Below are positions 13,301-25,602 of a stretch of 64,000 nt of DNA, in pieces. Every line of letters begins with the position of its first letter. Position 1 is the stretch's first letter. The stretch lies in assembly GCA_963277665.1 (NCBI GenBank), contig OY728119.1:315104206-315168205 (forward strand). Direction: 5' to 3'. The stretch is from Viscum album. Its lineage: Eukaryota; Streptophyta; Magnoliopsida; Santalales; Viscaceae. The notes under the pieces were generated by a model. It was not told the origin of the DNA. It searched no databases and saw nothing but the letters and a program-made list of their open reading frames with translations. The position numbers were made by a program, and so were the translations under genes.

Positions 13301-13900
13301 CTTCCAAGTAACACTTATTGAGGAACTCAATTAAGACCCAAAAAGGATGGAAGATAACATACAAAGGATGAAAACAACCCTCCTATCATTTAGCAGCCAG
13401 TACGATACCTATAATTCATTACACATTGGTGAACATATTGGATTTCAATCCTACAGACGACACAAAAAATGAGTAAATAGCATAAGACAATGGAAAGGAT
13501 AGTTCCATACTGAATGTGGTCCACAGTGACACAAACAAAGTTGACTGTATATAAAATCTATGTATCTCCCTAAATTTGGGTGCTCCTACAACCAATCCAT
13601 CACTACCTCCTTACTGAATCTATACCAAATAAAAGAATAATGGTAAGTCCACATACAACCTACCTCATCCTCTCAATGGGTATGAGATTCCTATGATCAA
13701 AGAATGATTTTCCCAACAAGTTTAATAAATTAAATATTTGATGAGACTCATAGACTGAATTCTCCAAGGTCGAATTCCAAACAAATATGCTTTTTGGAGA
13801 GAGCCACAACATACATTTTGTTCGAACAAGAAAACATGTTTGATGGATGCTCCTAGTTATTTCATACTTTATCTAGAAGCATAGATTATTCCTCATGATT
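10323..13900 (+). pseudogene. Tat element leader / possible gag or ORF1 region, unreadable
   Basis: No intact frame. Short open stretches on + (10,673-10,873, 11,481-11,729, 11,740-12,015) have compositions rich in His, Tyr, Pro and Ser, as seen in the linkers of Ogre gag/ORF1, but no domain can be identified. At 11,760-12,010 a phrase around TCGAGCTATGATGGTA..CCTC occurs twice (11,777 and 11,938), a local duplication. Around 13,205-13,480 a + frame with few stops reads TTRGEVSQFALPRNPLYRKG and onward; I cannot place it in a family. Position argues for gag/ORF1; sequence does not prove it. Confidence 0.35.
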
Positions 13901-14053
13901 CAATTTGAATGGTCATATATTCTAAATAGTGTTATATAATAGAAGTTATGGTTGTTTAAATTTATGCGACAGAAAATGGACAGTTGGGGTGATTTGAGGA
14001 AAAGAATGGTTTTTCATGGAATAATGGAAGTTTTACCCACAAGAATTGATGTT

Positions 14054-14083
14054 TTTCACACAAGATTGGAATCTTGTGTGAAA
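14054..14083. repeat. perfect 14-bp inverted repeat with 2-bp spacer
   Basis: Arms TTTCACACAAGATT (14,054-14,067) and AATCTTGTGTGAAA (14,070-14,083) around GG. A third copy of the right arm follows at 14,090-14,103. Perfect symmetry in otherwise heavily mutated DNA stands out. Confidence 0.85.
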
Positions 14084-15659
14084 CTATATAATCTTGTGTG
14101 AAACCAATCACAAAAACCTTTTATGCCCTCAATGGGATGTCATCTTCTGCCCTCTTCAAATGAAAAATGTCTAAGTTATATGCATGAATGTTTTGAGATG
14201 TGCATGAAATATTGACATTCAGGTGCAAGATTTTTATGCTCCTGATGTGATGTATGTCATGAATATTCCACAAAGTCCATGGAAATGGAGAAGGATGGGG
14301 AATATAGGTTTTGAGGATTTTGCGGAATATTGGTATCTAGGAATAAGAATCATATACTCACAATGAGACATCAAACACCCCTTTGAGCGTGCACATGTTG
14401 TTGGTTTCACTGAAGATTTCTTCGGCACCTATAATATTACACGTCGCTACTCAAGGTTTTGTTTATAAATATAGGTGCACCCCCATCCCTCGAGTTAAGT
14501 CTCTGAAGGTTGGTCATAGCTCTACTTCATTTTAGACTAGCTCTACTATGCCTACATGGAATAATGGAACCCTCCATTTGAGATCATTCATGATAGGTCA
14601 CATATGGGTCCATATTTTCACAGAAACACAATGGTTTGATCCTCATGAGACATCATTTCTACCTAATTCATGTGCATGAAAGATCTCCTATTGCACGTAA
14701 TATTCCAATAATGCATGCAAAACATCCAACCATCCATGAAAAAATAAATCAATCTTGCATGAAATAGTGTCATACAACCCAATCTTATGCGCAATAGGTC
14801 CATGGTTCCCAATCCTGCATTCACATAGGTTGTATAATTCAATATTGCATTAATCCTATCCTATATGTAGCCCAGCTTACATGAAACAGTGTTCAGGCCA
14901 ATTCCTATAAGTCCATATAGTTGTGGACTACACCCCCATGCCCCCAGTCACGATCAGTGTCAAGCTGTGGTCTTGGCCAACCAGGTTGTTTCCTTCGCTA
15001 CCATCACTGAACCCCGTAAATATGGAGAGTCACGCCATGAACATTTCGGTCCATGTCACAGACATTTTTCATTACACCCTTATGCGCATCCCACATCCAC
15101 CTAATAAAATCCATAATTTGAGATACTCCTCTACACTCAATAAAACACCCCAAGTCAACATATTCCTCTTGGTCCCATTCCCATATCATTTGTTGAGATC
15201 TTAATCTTGTATTTCCTAAGTACCATGATTCGAACCATTCCTCAAGAAACTCCTCCAAACCCCATCACCAAACTCCTATTTCAAGTTTAACCAGAAAGGG
15301 TCGCACTTGAAAAAGTCCCACACAAGCCATTATTAAGTGCCTTATTCACAATAGTTTTTACTTCATGAATTTAAATTATAGTACACCCTAAACAAAAAAC
15401 ATAGGATGCCCCTTGTGTTGAATAAGAGATACCTCATACACCAAGCATGATTTGCTAATAGTCCTCACTACATGACTTTAGACATTAGCATAAACTATCA
15501 TTCAATAATAGGATTCCTTATGTATAAAGCATAAGATGCATCATCACAAGATGGATAGAATACAACACTTTGGGCCACCTCATCAAGTGTATGCCCGAAC
15601 CATACCACTTAACCCATCAGTAAGTTGAGATGCCTATATGGCCTGACATTAGGAAGACA

Positions 15660-16060
15660 TCACAGGAAGCTCATTGCGTAGGCCCCGCACACCTAATTCA
15701 TTCACATGAAGTTAATATTAACTCTTACACATTTTAATGAACATGGGATTCCCATATGAACTTACATGAGGAGGGTGTCACGAGATGCTTCCATGTGTAA
15801 GCCCTGTCCACCAATTTCATTCATTAGCATCACCTGGGAAGCTTCCATCTGTAAGCCCCATCTGCCATTGTCGTTTTTTAGTGGAACATAGGCTACTTCG
15901 ACGTGTAACCCCCATCCACCATTGTCAGTCCTTATCAGCATGTGGTCTAATACAATGACTAATCCCCATCCACCATTATCGCTCATTACCGGCACCCCGA
16001 CTTCTTCTATGAGTAATCCCAATTCACCATTGCAACGCCATAGCATCACTCAAGCTTCCT
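15660..16060 (+). repeat. 54-bp minisatellite
   Basis: The phrase TAAGCCCCATCCACCATTGTC recurs in degenerate form at about 15,811, 15,864, 15,918, 15,972 and 16,026, a spacing of 53-54 bp, with weaker units before. Because 54 is a multiple of three, the reverse strand stays open as an 18-residue periodic peptide rich in DNGGWGLH (16,049-15,762). I read this as a DNA repeat, not a protein. Confidence 0.7.
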
Positions 16061-18149
16061 TCCTAGGTTAAGTTGGAATATTCCTTTCCATAGGCTTCTA
16101 ATGACATGTTATCACTTGTTTCTTCTTTGGGATACTATCCATATGTAAGCCCTAATTCACACCTCACTGATACATGTTTCATGATGCGATCATTAGGTCT
16201 ATTACAACCTCTTATTTCTCACACCAACCATGACTCATGTGGGCTTAGAGTAATCATAGTCCATGGAATACTCATTGTGTCTTCTTAGAATGTAATCACA
16301 ACTCCCCTCATTACTGAACATTGTGGAATTTGATTCCCTACCACTAGGATATGTAGGAAGCCTCCTTGAGGTTCAATCCCATCACCAATCAATCCTGACC
16401 ATTTCAAGTAGGCTTACCCTTATCCCACATTATTTTAAACTATATGACCCTTTTATACCTCATTATATTAAACTATATTCTTTTGAACTATAGGGGTTTT
16501 GAGCCCTGTCTCCTAGACAGGGGTACATTGGAAGCCTCCCTGAGGTTCAACCCTAGATACTGGTAAACATTGGTCTAACCTTCATTGGGACCCACATCCT
16601 TGGTCCACCACAAAGTAGTGTCAGGCCAGTTCTTGGGTATCTAACCATGCATAATACCACACTCAATCCATGCTCCTCCAACCAAGAGTTTCCCTATTGC
16701 GATTTGATACTAACCATGCATAATATCCAGGCATGCCTTTGGGTTGTTATCCTTTATGTACACCCTGACTATGTGCCTTGTCCAGAACTACATGGACTTT
16801 GATCTTTTCAATTTCTATGAAATGGATGTAGGAAGGTATCCTAAGGATCAATCTCTAATCCCATGTCCCATCATGGTTAGTCCCTCAAGTATTTGTGTTT
16901 CGATAAGATCATTCCATAATCCGTTAGAACATTTCCATTGGGCCTCCCAATCCATGCATCCATTCTCATGGGCCACATCCTTAGGAGTCCAATAACCCCA
17001 TTCAATAACTATGTGGAATTTGATTCCATGCCATAAGTATATATAGGAAACCTACCTGAGGTTCAAGACCAACTTCATTATCTTCACATCAGTTCCACTC
17101 CTTTCATTTCTCCAACATCATTAAAATTCCCCATCATCCATCTTGATACTTACTCTGGCCTCCACACCATGGTGAGATCTTAACATCCACTTAATTACTG
17201 CTTCTTGCAGCACCTAGGTAGCAGACCATCCTTAAGCCCAAAAAATCCATATCATCTAACCAAGAGTGCACCTCATGTGAAGGGTACCTATACATGTGTA
17301 ATTCCCAAACAACCCATCTAAACTATGTGGGTTATGATCCGTATATTCTACAAAAGGTATTTAGGATGCCTCCCTGTGGATCAATCCCAACCAATGGTAA
17401 ACTTTGGAATTCCACTATTTGGGGTCCACCACTCTAATCCACCCTCAACAGTGTCCATATCAGCTGTTATGGTGTGTCATATTCCCTTTTTGGGACACAC
17501 CTCCATGGGGTCACACTTTTTCCTAATTCTGATCCATCCATATAGTGTTCTCTTTTTGGGATACACCCTCAGGGTGTGACATCTTCCCTTTTTGGGACAC
17601 ACCACCTCAGGTTCACTCTTTTTGGGTGTTTCAATCTATCCATCCGTTAAACCTTCATAGGGCTCCCTCTTAGGGATGTACCAACCCAATCTGTCTTTAT
17701 GGGGCATTCTGATCACTCTTATTAAATACCAACAATATATTAAACTCATGGAATACCCCATACTGAACATAGGATTTATGAGGAAAACCTTGAACACTAC
17801 GCCTTTATCCCATCCTTCTCTACTTGATGTTAAACTCATGGAATACCTCATGTTAAATAGGATAAGATGAGGAAAAACATAGAAGACATTCATCTAGAAT
17901 AATATAAACTGGGATAGATTTTGGAAGCCTCAGGATAATGTGCCCTTGAGAAGCCCTCTAATACTGAATAATATTAGTCTTCCAATATTCCAACATCCAT
18001 AGATTCCCCCAACATGCATGATGTTTCCATCTACTCTCATAGAAGGTTTCTTACCTAACACGACCCTTTGGAATTTCCTAATAGAAGTAGTGTAATTTCC
18101 TACCATCCACAAATATTTGGAACTATTAATGAGATTCCTCAACTATCAC

Positions 18150-21100
18150 TCAAATATTTGAGCGAGAACCAGACTAAGTGATGTGTTCTGGGGAGGAATC
18201 CATAGAATGAGAAATGGTCATTCCGTTATCCCATTTTGATCAAATATCACACGTTTATGAAGAAGTGATGGTGTCACTAACCTTAAGAAAGTAGGAATTC
18301 GAGGCATAAAAATGTGTGTCCCCATAGACTACGTGCAACCCCAACAAAAACGCTTCGAAACACACTTCCAAATGGTGTACCTCACCAACAAGGGTTCGTC
18401 CCAGTTACTAAGGCAGGTCTAGGAATGTTTTGAAACTCTATTCTTAGACTGTTGGTTTACATGGACCAGATCATATATAGATAACAATATTTCCATAAGT
18501 TAAAGAGGAAACTAGAGCGGGTTCAATAAAATCCTCAAACGATGTTTATGACTTTCTATCTACCAAAAAATGGAAAAAATGGTGCATCTAGTCTTACCTA
18601 TTAATTCAAATATTCAATATCCTATTCATCCAAACATTCCTTAAGTTCTTATCGACTCCCTCGAGCCATTGGAAACTCGATTGGAGGATGTGGAGGACCG
18701 ACAAACTCTAATACATCCAAAAAAAGAAACCTTTCCCTAAATGAGCGAGTGACATCTTATCCCCACAAAACATAGAATATCATACATTTGTAATATTCAG
18801 TGGATCATATGATGTAGAACAAAATATAATGAACTTTGAGTCATATTATGATCCCATAATGGGAACTTCCATGAGACAATATGTAGTGAAACTTAGATGC
18901 TTTGTGTGGACATTGTAAGGGCCATCCTTCATAGGGTACACCAGTTTTCTATCTTAGTTGATGATGGGATGGAAATATCTCTATTATAAATTCCCCTTTT
19001 AGTTTATCTCAATGCTGAAAAAGATAGCAATAATTGACCTCATGAATTGAAAACAGTGAGAAAATGAGATATTCTCGAATTTCATTTCTATATTGAAAAG
19101 GTGACATACACCATGAACCTACCCCTTCCCCAAGAGGATATGCTCACTCAATGAATTGAGAACTATCACAAAGAGATGAGAACACCACCCTTGGTGGTAA
19201 AATATAGAGGTGGATTTCAATATTTCACTACCATTTCTTATATAATGGAAAATTTCATATAGTGGACTAAGTTCAAGTCCTAGGTAATTACACTAGTCCT
19301 GGGGAAATGAACAAGAAATGTGGGGAAAACATATTTCATGCATAAGATAGGATCTACACTGGCCCCACCTACAAATCCCACACCATATCATTCAGCAGTC
19401 CTTGGGTCCAACAGTAACCCCTGCCTCCCCACAACAAGAAAGGGAGTCCTAGGAGGATATTGTTCAAGGAGAAATAGAACCATGTTTACTCATTCTAAGA
19501 TGATCCATTTTATGGCTACATTATAGACTATAAGGAAAATTAATTTCCCCATTTTTCAGACCCCAAGAGTTGTGACTTGGTATTTCTTGATAACCAACAA
19601 AATTATTTCCCATTCCATAGTATGTTGGGGAACACCATTTTTGGATTGATTCATCTTCATAGAAACCCAGTAAAAAATAGTGGGTTCTGGGTAAGTAAAT
19701 TGGATAATGTCACCAACAAGAGTATCATATGTTTCTGCTAATATCAATGAGGAAGGAGTTGAGTTTCAATAAAATGTTATCGTAAGGGAATGAAAGTTTA
19801 ATGGTTGGATGACTTAAAAGATAATCACACATAATCATTGTATTCTCAAGGCATAGTTGAAAACCCAGTTATGCCCCAACTACTTCTACAATAATACAAG
19901 TGATTTCATCATCTTAACAAAAATGGATAAAGAGTATGGGTGAACCTATCCTAATGACATGATTATCATTGACTCTCTCAGACTTTATTCCATTTGATTT
20001 GAAGTAATGGGAACCACCCCACCAGAAACATTCAGCCTCTAAAGTCATCATCAGATGAAGAGTAAATATTTGGTTCTATTAATGTAATTGATTTAATGGA
20101 TACCTTATCTTATGATTAGTATAGTTATAAATTCATTTTCTTTGGACCTGATTGGGGATCTATATAAGGATATCATAGGATTTGAGAATATTGAGGAAAA
20201 TGCAGTCATGGATGGATTCAAAATTCTATACACATCCCTACATGGATTGTCAATCTACCAAATAACTAATAGAATATCCATTAAAAAGGTCCAATTAAAG
20301 AATAATATCCTCCTACACCTTCCAAAAGTCAACCTAACCAAATAAAACTATAATATCAATCGAAGGGGTTATAGGTGTCATATTAATCCTCTGTTTGTAG
20401 GTAGATGCGAACAACCCAACCCAACAATGAAAAGCGTTCCTCCAATTCCTGTTTTGATGTATGTTCCATGAACATCCAGATATTCATCCCCTAAACCACC
20501 GTTGAAAGAGGATCCTTACACCTGAAAGATCATTCCTTTATACTAGAAGTATGAAACCCTGAAATAGTTAGCCTTCATACCACCCAATCTATCAATCATC
20601 GATTTACAATTATATTAGAGGAAAGGGAAACAAAACCTAGTTGATGGTGTTTCTCATTTCACAATACTAATGTTTTGTAAATTATCCCATCAAACCCCTA
20701 AAAATATATTGGTGAGGAATATGTGTTTCCTATCAAACAGGTTGAGCATATAAGTTCATGTTCAGTTATATATTTAGTGGTATTCATGATTTCAGTCATG
20801 ACCAATGACTCTAGTAGTGTTGAAATGTTTCTAACTCCCCATAGGATGGTTAAATATTGGATGAACATTCCTTATTTCTATCCTCTCAGATCCAAGAAAA
20901 CATTTCATCATCAGCTAAGGCAGAAAAGGTTTTCTCTTTACAATAAAGAAAATTCTCATCCATCCTCTATAGAGTTTCATAGAAATCCCACACGGTCAAC
21001 TAGATCAGAGGAAGTCACTTCATATTTTGAATGTGAAGATATCGAATCATATCCTAAGTCGGGAGAGTTTAACCAACTACTTTGTCCCCCAATTAAAAAA

Positions 21101-21150
21101 TAGAAATATGAAGAGTGGGAAGAATGGGGGAGGAGTAATTTAAGGATGCC
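18150..21150 (+). pseudogene. probable Tat gag-protease region, unrecognisable in detail
   Basis: Directly upstream of the recognisable RT, where gag and protease should lie. Frames are short and broken; open pieces occur at 20,112-20,345 and 20,723-21,103 (126 codons). Nothing matches a protease or zinc knuckle convincingly. The 126-codon piece ends in acidic residues followed by a Pro-Pro-Ile-Lys stretch; similar acidic linkers lie between protease and RT in Tat/Ogre polyproteins, but this is inference from position. Confidence 0.35.
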
Positions 21151-22270
21151 CCTCTATCATTTGAGGAGGGTATATCTAACATCATTTATGAACTCAGAAA
21201 AATAAATTGAGATGTTCAAGAATAATCATATCCCATTTGGTCATTTTTATCCATATTCTAGAGAATAAGAGGTATAAAAATCCTTCTTGAAGAAGCATCA
21301 GGATGTGTTCTCCCGGAACTCTATATAAATTTTATGACTCGGCCCTGAGGTTCCCATTCATCACCAACGCTTTCCAAAGGACCACCGGGGCTATAAATAG
21401 GCATCTAAAAGAATGCACCCAGAAAAAGATACCAAAATTGAGGCATAATTTTATATGATCTTCAAAGAAAACATCATTTTAGGGTTTCAATATCCATAAT
21501 TTCTAGTTAACATTGTTGTAGTAAAGAAGAAAATTCATCAAATTCGGGTTCACATTGACTTCTGATATCTTAACTGGGATTTTCCAAAAGATGACTTACT
21601 ATTACCAATCACAGAACAACTGATTGATGCAACAAATAGATATCTATATCTCTCCATCATGGATGGAGATTCATGATAAACTAAAATTAAAATGAAAAAA
21701 AAAGATAAATAATTCACCACCTTTAGGGGCCCCTATAGAGTATTTTTATATTAGGTAATGCCCATTGGCTGGACGAATTTTAGTGATACATACCAACATT
21801 CAATGAATAAAATTTTCAAAGCCTTCTAAGTAAAGATCATAGAATTTATAAGTTGATAGTATAGTGGTTAAATCACAACAATTCTCTTACCACTTGGAAG
21901 GTCTTGAAACAAACTTCAGCAAATTCTTATTGCACATCCTGAAAATGAATCCCTTGAAATGTGCTATCGACATTCCCTTAGAGAAATTCCTCAGCTACAT
22001 TGTACACCATTGTTGCATAAATGAACACACCTATAAGATAAAGGATATCCTTGGCATGTCAACTCCTCATTACCTCATAGAGTTTAGATAAATTTAAGGA
22101 AAATTATCCTACATCCAACGCTTTATATAAAACCTTGCAGGTAAATGCATTTCCTTCACCAAGTTAATGAAGATAAGGGTTACATACCAGTGGGATGATG
22201 ATTTTTTGGAAGAATTCGATATTATCATGAAATATCACTTGAGTCCACCAGTAATGATTCAACTTTATAG
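21150..22270 (+). pseudogene. Tat/Ogre reverse transcriptase, 5' part, interrupted
   Basis: RNA-dependent DNA polymerase of the Tat element. In order I read the LKKHQDVFS segment (~21,275), MHPEKD (~21,412), IVVVKKKIHQIRV with HIDF (~21,510-21,563), WDFPKDDLLLPITEQLIDAT (~21,573-21,632), LSIMDG (~21,650), VMPIGW (~21,756), the catalytic box, then KMNPLKCA (~21,945), QGKLSYIQRFI and WDDDFLEEFDIIMKYHLSPP (to ~22,250). The YVDD box reads stop-V-D-S at 21,849-21,860, so Tyr is a stop and the second Asp is Ser: the enzyme is dead. Several frameshifts and stops. Reading breaks at 22,270 at the Tekay insertion and resumes at 33,960 with PIEGRKFIFYIHPP. Confidence 0.85.
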
Positions 22271-22669
22271 TGTCCCAAAACTTTTACATATAACATTACA
22301 TGATTTTAAGCTTAAATATACATTGTAGTACATGTCGAGGATAATAATTACTAGTGTCTTGGAAGACTAGGTATATAAAACTGAAAAAATGGAAATAATA
22401 AAACATTTCTTTATCCAGTATTCAAAATGAGATCCTAAGATCCATTGTGCTGAAACGTTTTCATAGGGTACCCTAGGAAACACATGAACAATGAAATGAG
22501 CTAAATAGCCCAGTTAGGGAATAAACATAAGAACATAGCATTAGCACATGGTATATAAGGCATGACATGATGATATAAAATGTAATGTAACATATGTAAT
22601 CATAACATATAAACATGAAATCATATAAACATAGACTCATAATAATGTGGAAGAAACATGAAAAATGAC

Positions 22670-22800
22670 TTTACCACAAGTCAAGGCTAACTACCAAGAC
22701 CATTTCACATGGTATTACAAGACCATGATAACTACCAAGACCATCGTACATGGTAGCACAAGCCAAAGCTTACCGCCAAGACCATCACACATAACATCTC
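22670..22800. repeat. ~42-bp tandem repeat inside the 3' LTR
   Basis: Three units of the form CAAGGCTAACTACCAAGACC..CACATGGTA. The 5' LTR carries the same three-unit array at 31,060-31,190, so the array predates insertion. Confidence 0.6.
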
Positions 22801-24652
22801 ATGAAACTCAACATTACCTAAAGAATTTGAATGATATTTGGGAGCACCCATCAAAAATTTTCATGAATATGTTTTCACATAAATAATCATACATAATCAA
22901 TATTACATAAACATAAGGGTTACCCATAGAAAGAATTGGGTACCATAATCAAGTCATAAAGAAAAACAAATAAGCATATCATAAAAGTGTCCATGAAATA
23001 AAGGAACTAAATATAAATGTAAACTGATAAGAGAAAATAGGTATGTATCATGTTAATTGATTTCTAGTAGAGGTGATAACATGTAATAAAAACATTTAAT
23101 AAATTTTAACATTAAAACATTTTTTGTGTGGTTTTAATGAAAGTATTATAGAGCCTTCAAACTAGAAAATAGAACAATCCTTTATATAAAAAGAAAAGTG
23201 AACCAAGAAAGTTTTACTGATAAAAAAGTTTTGTTTTATAAAGACACTGGTAACTTAAAAAATAATATAGAGTTCACATGAAATCAGGTAATAATTTAGG
23301 AATTTCGCTCAAAACAGGTTTTCTTAACGAGAAGTATTGAGTTTGGAATCACATAAAAACATGTATATCCTGAAAGAGAATGATGAAAGGGTACTAATAA
23401 ATGAATTTGGTACATGTACACATCATTTATAATATTCATATAAAAATATATGATAACCTCATATTGGTAAAAGGATGATAAGGCAACCCAAATGAAAAAA
23501 CGAGGTTCATGTTGAGTCCCTTATAGATTATCGACATGGTATCAGCTGTACTTAAGTGGGATTAATGAGAGAAAAATGGGTTTTTAATAACTTATAAATC
23601 ATGAGGTAATTATGGTTCAGGTTATAAATCATACCCCATCATTAGGTATTACCTATAAAAGGTCATAACATAGAGTACATTCTTGAATAAAAGTGAAATT
23701 GAGAGGATCCCTTACCTTAAGTCTGATGATGTCCCCCACTTATTATTAATGAACTGAATAATCAAATGAGGTTAATTAATTAATATATAATGAATATCCA
23801 CTAAGTTTGTTTTATTTATTAAAACCTTATTAATTTCATCAATTTCTTTTTTTATGAGTTAAGATCTTCAATTTCATTGGTCAGGAGTGTCTGCTTCCTT
23901 GGTTTTAATGATCAGTTGACATATATTCATGTTCAGATAAACAAATATGATTAAATTGGTTATCTAGAATTTATTTTATATGAAATTATTAAACATAAAG
24001 AAGATTGCATGGTTATAAAAACATTTATGTATTTTCAGTGAATGTGAATCCTTATATAAAACATTAATGATAAACGCTTGGATTAATTTGGTGATTTTTC
24101 TCAGAATTAACATGTTTTCTATTATTATATTAAATCATGTGTAGAAAAGGATTACAAAATAAAAAATAAGAAAAAATTCAGATTTAATAGTCTGTTTCAA
24201 ACATAAAAAATAGTTTCATGACCATAATTTAATATGATAATAGAAATTGATAACTCGTCGTCCTTGAATGTTATAAATTAACACATCTTGGATGGAGTTT
24301 TCATTTATTCTGTATAAAAAGAGGGGAAAGGATAGATGAAAATGAATTTTACCATTAGCCTAAAAATATTCTAGTACATGTATGGTACTAGATTGTTCAT
24401 ACCATTTGTATGAGGAGAGATTAGGAAATAAAAGAGAACAAAAGAACATGAAAGGAAAATGAATGAAATTAAGAGTCAAATATTCCTCTTGATTTAATCT
24501 TCCTTGAGAGCCTCTTATGGGGAGTGGATTCGGTATTTTGAAGAGGATAAGGGATTTTGGACATGGGGGAGGAGCTTGGGGAATGATTTGGCTGGAAGAT
24601 GTGGAAGGAATAAGGCTTGAGAGGAGTGAAGATAAGATGATAGTGTGGGTGG

Positions 24653-24660
24653 TTTTTATA
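24653..24660 (-). promoter_or_regulatory. TATA box, 3' LTR of nested Tekay
   Basis: TATAAAAA on the minus strand followed by CCACCCACACTATC. The 5' LTR has TATGAAAA at 33,042-33,049 in the same context, a damaged box. Confidence 0.6.
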
Positions 24661-25569
24661 TTGGAGGGGTGGGATTTCTTAATATTTTAATCATTAGTTT
24701 ATTATTTTTCCATAAGACCAGAGATATGGATGATTCAATTACCGAAAATAGTAATAAGGGAATATGAGTCTAAACCAATTGAGATTACATCAACAGAACA
24801 TCATTTGGGCCCTATAAATCATGTATTTAGCATAGTTTTCAAATTATTGTATTCTACTATTAATAAAAAAATCAAGTATTTTATAAAAATTCCAAAAATC
24901 CTCCCTAACCCTTTTTTGATGTGTAGAATCCAAAAATTAACTCCATTTTCCAAAAATAATTTTCTAAATATGATTATTTTTTATTTTTTATTAAAATCAT
25001 AATTTACTTGAATAAATCATATTTTTAATCTATTACTTATTTTATAATTTTTTCATATTTTACATAAAGTCTTATAAAATTATGTTAAATCCAAAAGACC
25101 TAAAACTGATAATTTATGAACACCTTTTAGAAATATAAATTTTAATTTAAATTAATTTATTAATTTTAATTATTTATTTATGATTTAAAAAATTACTAAT
25201 ACATTTACTATAGTCATACAATCACTTATAAGATTCCTAAATTTTATTTATACTTTCATGGATGAGGTTAATATTAGTTTGGATGATTTACTATTCATAA
25301 AGTTTATATTACTATTCATAAGGTTAGGATATTATTCATAAGGTTAGGTTACTATTTGCCAAAAATTATGTTTGTTCCATTAGACTCCAAACATATTACT
25401 GATCACAACCGTGTAGGTCAGATTTTAAAAATTCAAATCATAGAAGTGACAATATTATGTATAAAGGTAACATAGTACTTATTTTTTTTCATTGTGTTGT
25501 GATTTCATGTAATTTTATACCATAATTATAATAATTTAACTTCCATTGGTAAAAAATTTGGTCGTTACA

Positions 25570-25602
25570 TTATTCCACCCTTAAAAAATTCCCCCCTCAA
25601 TG
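25570..25602 (-). promoter_or_regulatory. polypurine tract of nested Tekay
   Basis: On the minus strand GAGGGGGGAATTTTTT then AAGGGTGGAATAA, directly before TGTAACGACC. This is the canonical plant gypsy tract that primes plus-strand synthesis; it fixes the LTR start. Confidence 0.85.

Larger units (their letters stand above)
13900..18150 (+). repeat. Tat-derived noncoding repeat zone
   Basis: About 4 kb without coding signal. It contains a perfect palindrome (14,054-14,083), degenerate AATCTTGCATGAAA-like repeats (14,690-14,890), a 54-bp array (15,660-16,060), and dispersed copies of GGAATTTGATTCC..GGATATGTAGGAAGCCTCC..GAGGTTCAA.CCC (16,322, 16,505-16,550, 17,012, 17,325-17,385). The same phrase occurs in the Tat LTRs (8,820 and 45,310), so this zone may be the LTR or 3' end of a second, older Tat element lying between the leader and pol. 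Confidence 0.45.
22271..25569 (-). repeat. 3' LTR of the nested Tekay element
   Basis: On the minus strand it starts TGTAACGACC at 25,569 and ends CA at 22,271. It matches the right LTR along its length, for example ACTTTTACATATAACATTA (22,278) with its counterpart at 30,667, GGTACCCTAGGAAACACATG with its counterpart near 30,860, and AATGAACTGAATAAT (23,749/32,146). It includes a ~42-bp triple repeat at 22,670-22,800 and a minus TATA box at 24,653-24,660. Confidence 0.85.

Noticed and set aside
15762..16049. Periodic Gly/Trp-rich peptide on minus
   Set aside because: Explained by a 54-bp DNA tandem repeat.
21864..22091. Separate small gene of 75 codons
   Set aside because: It is the C-terminal part of the Tat RT palm/thumb, in frame with the decayed catalytic box.
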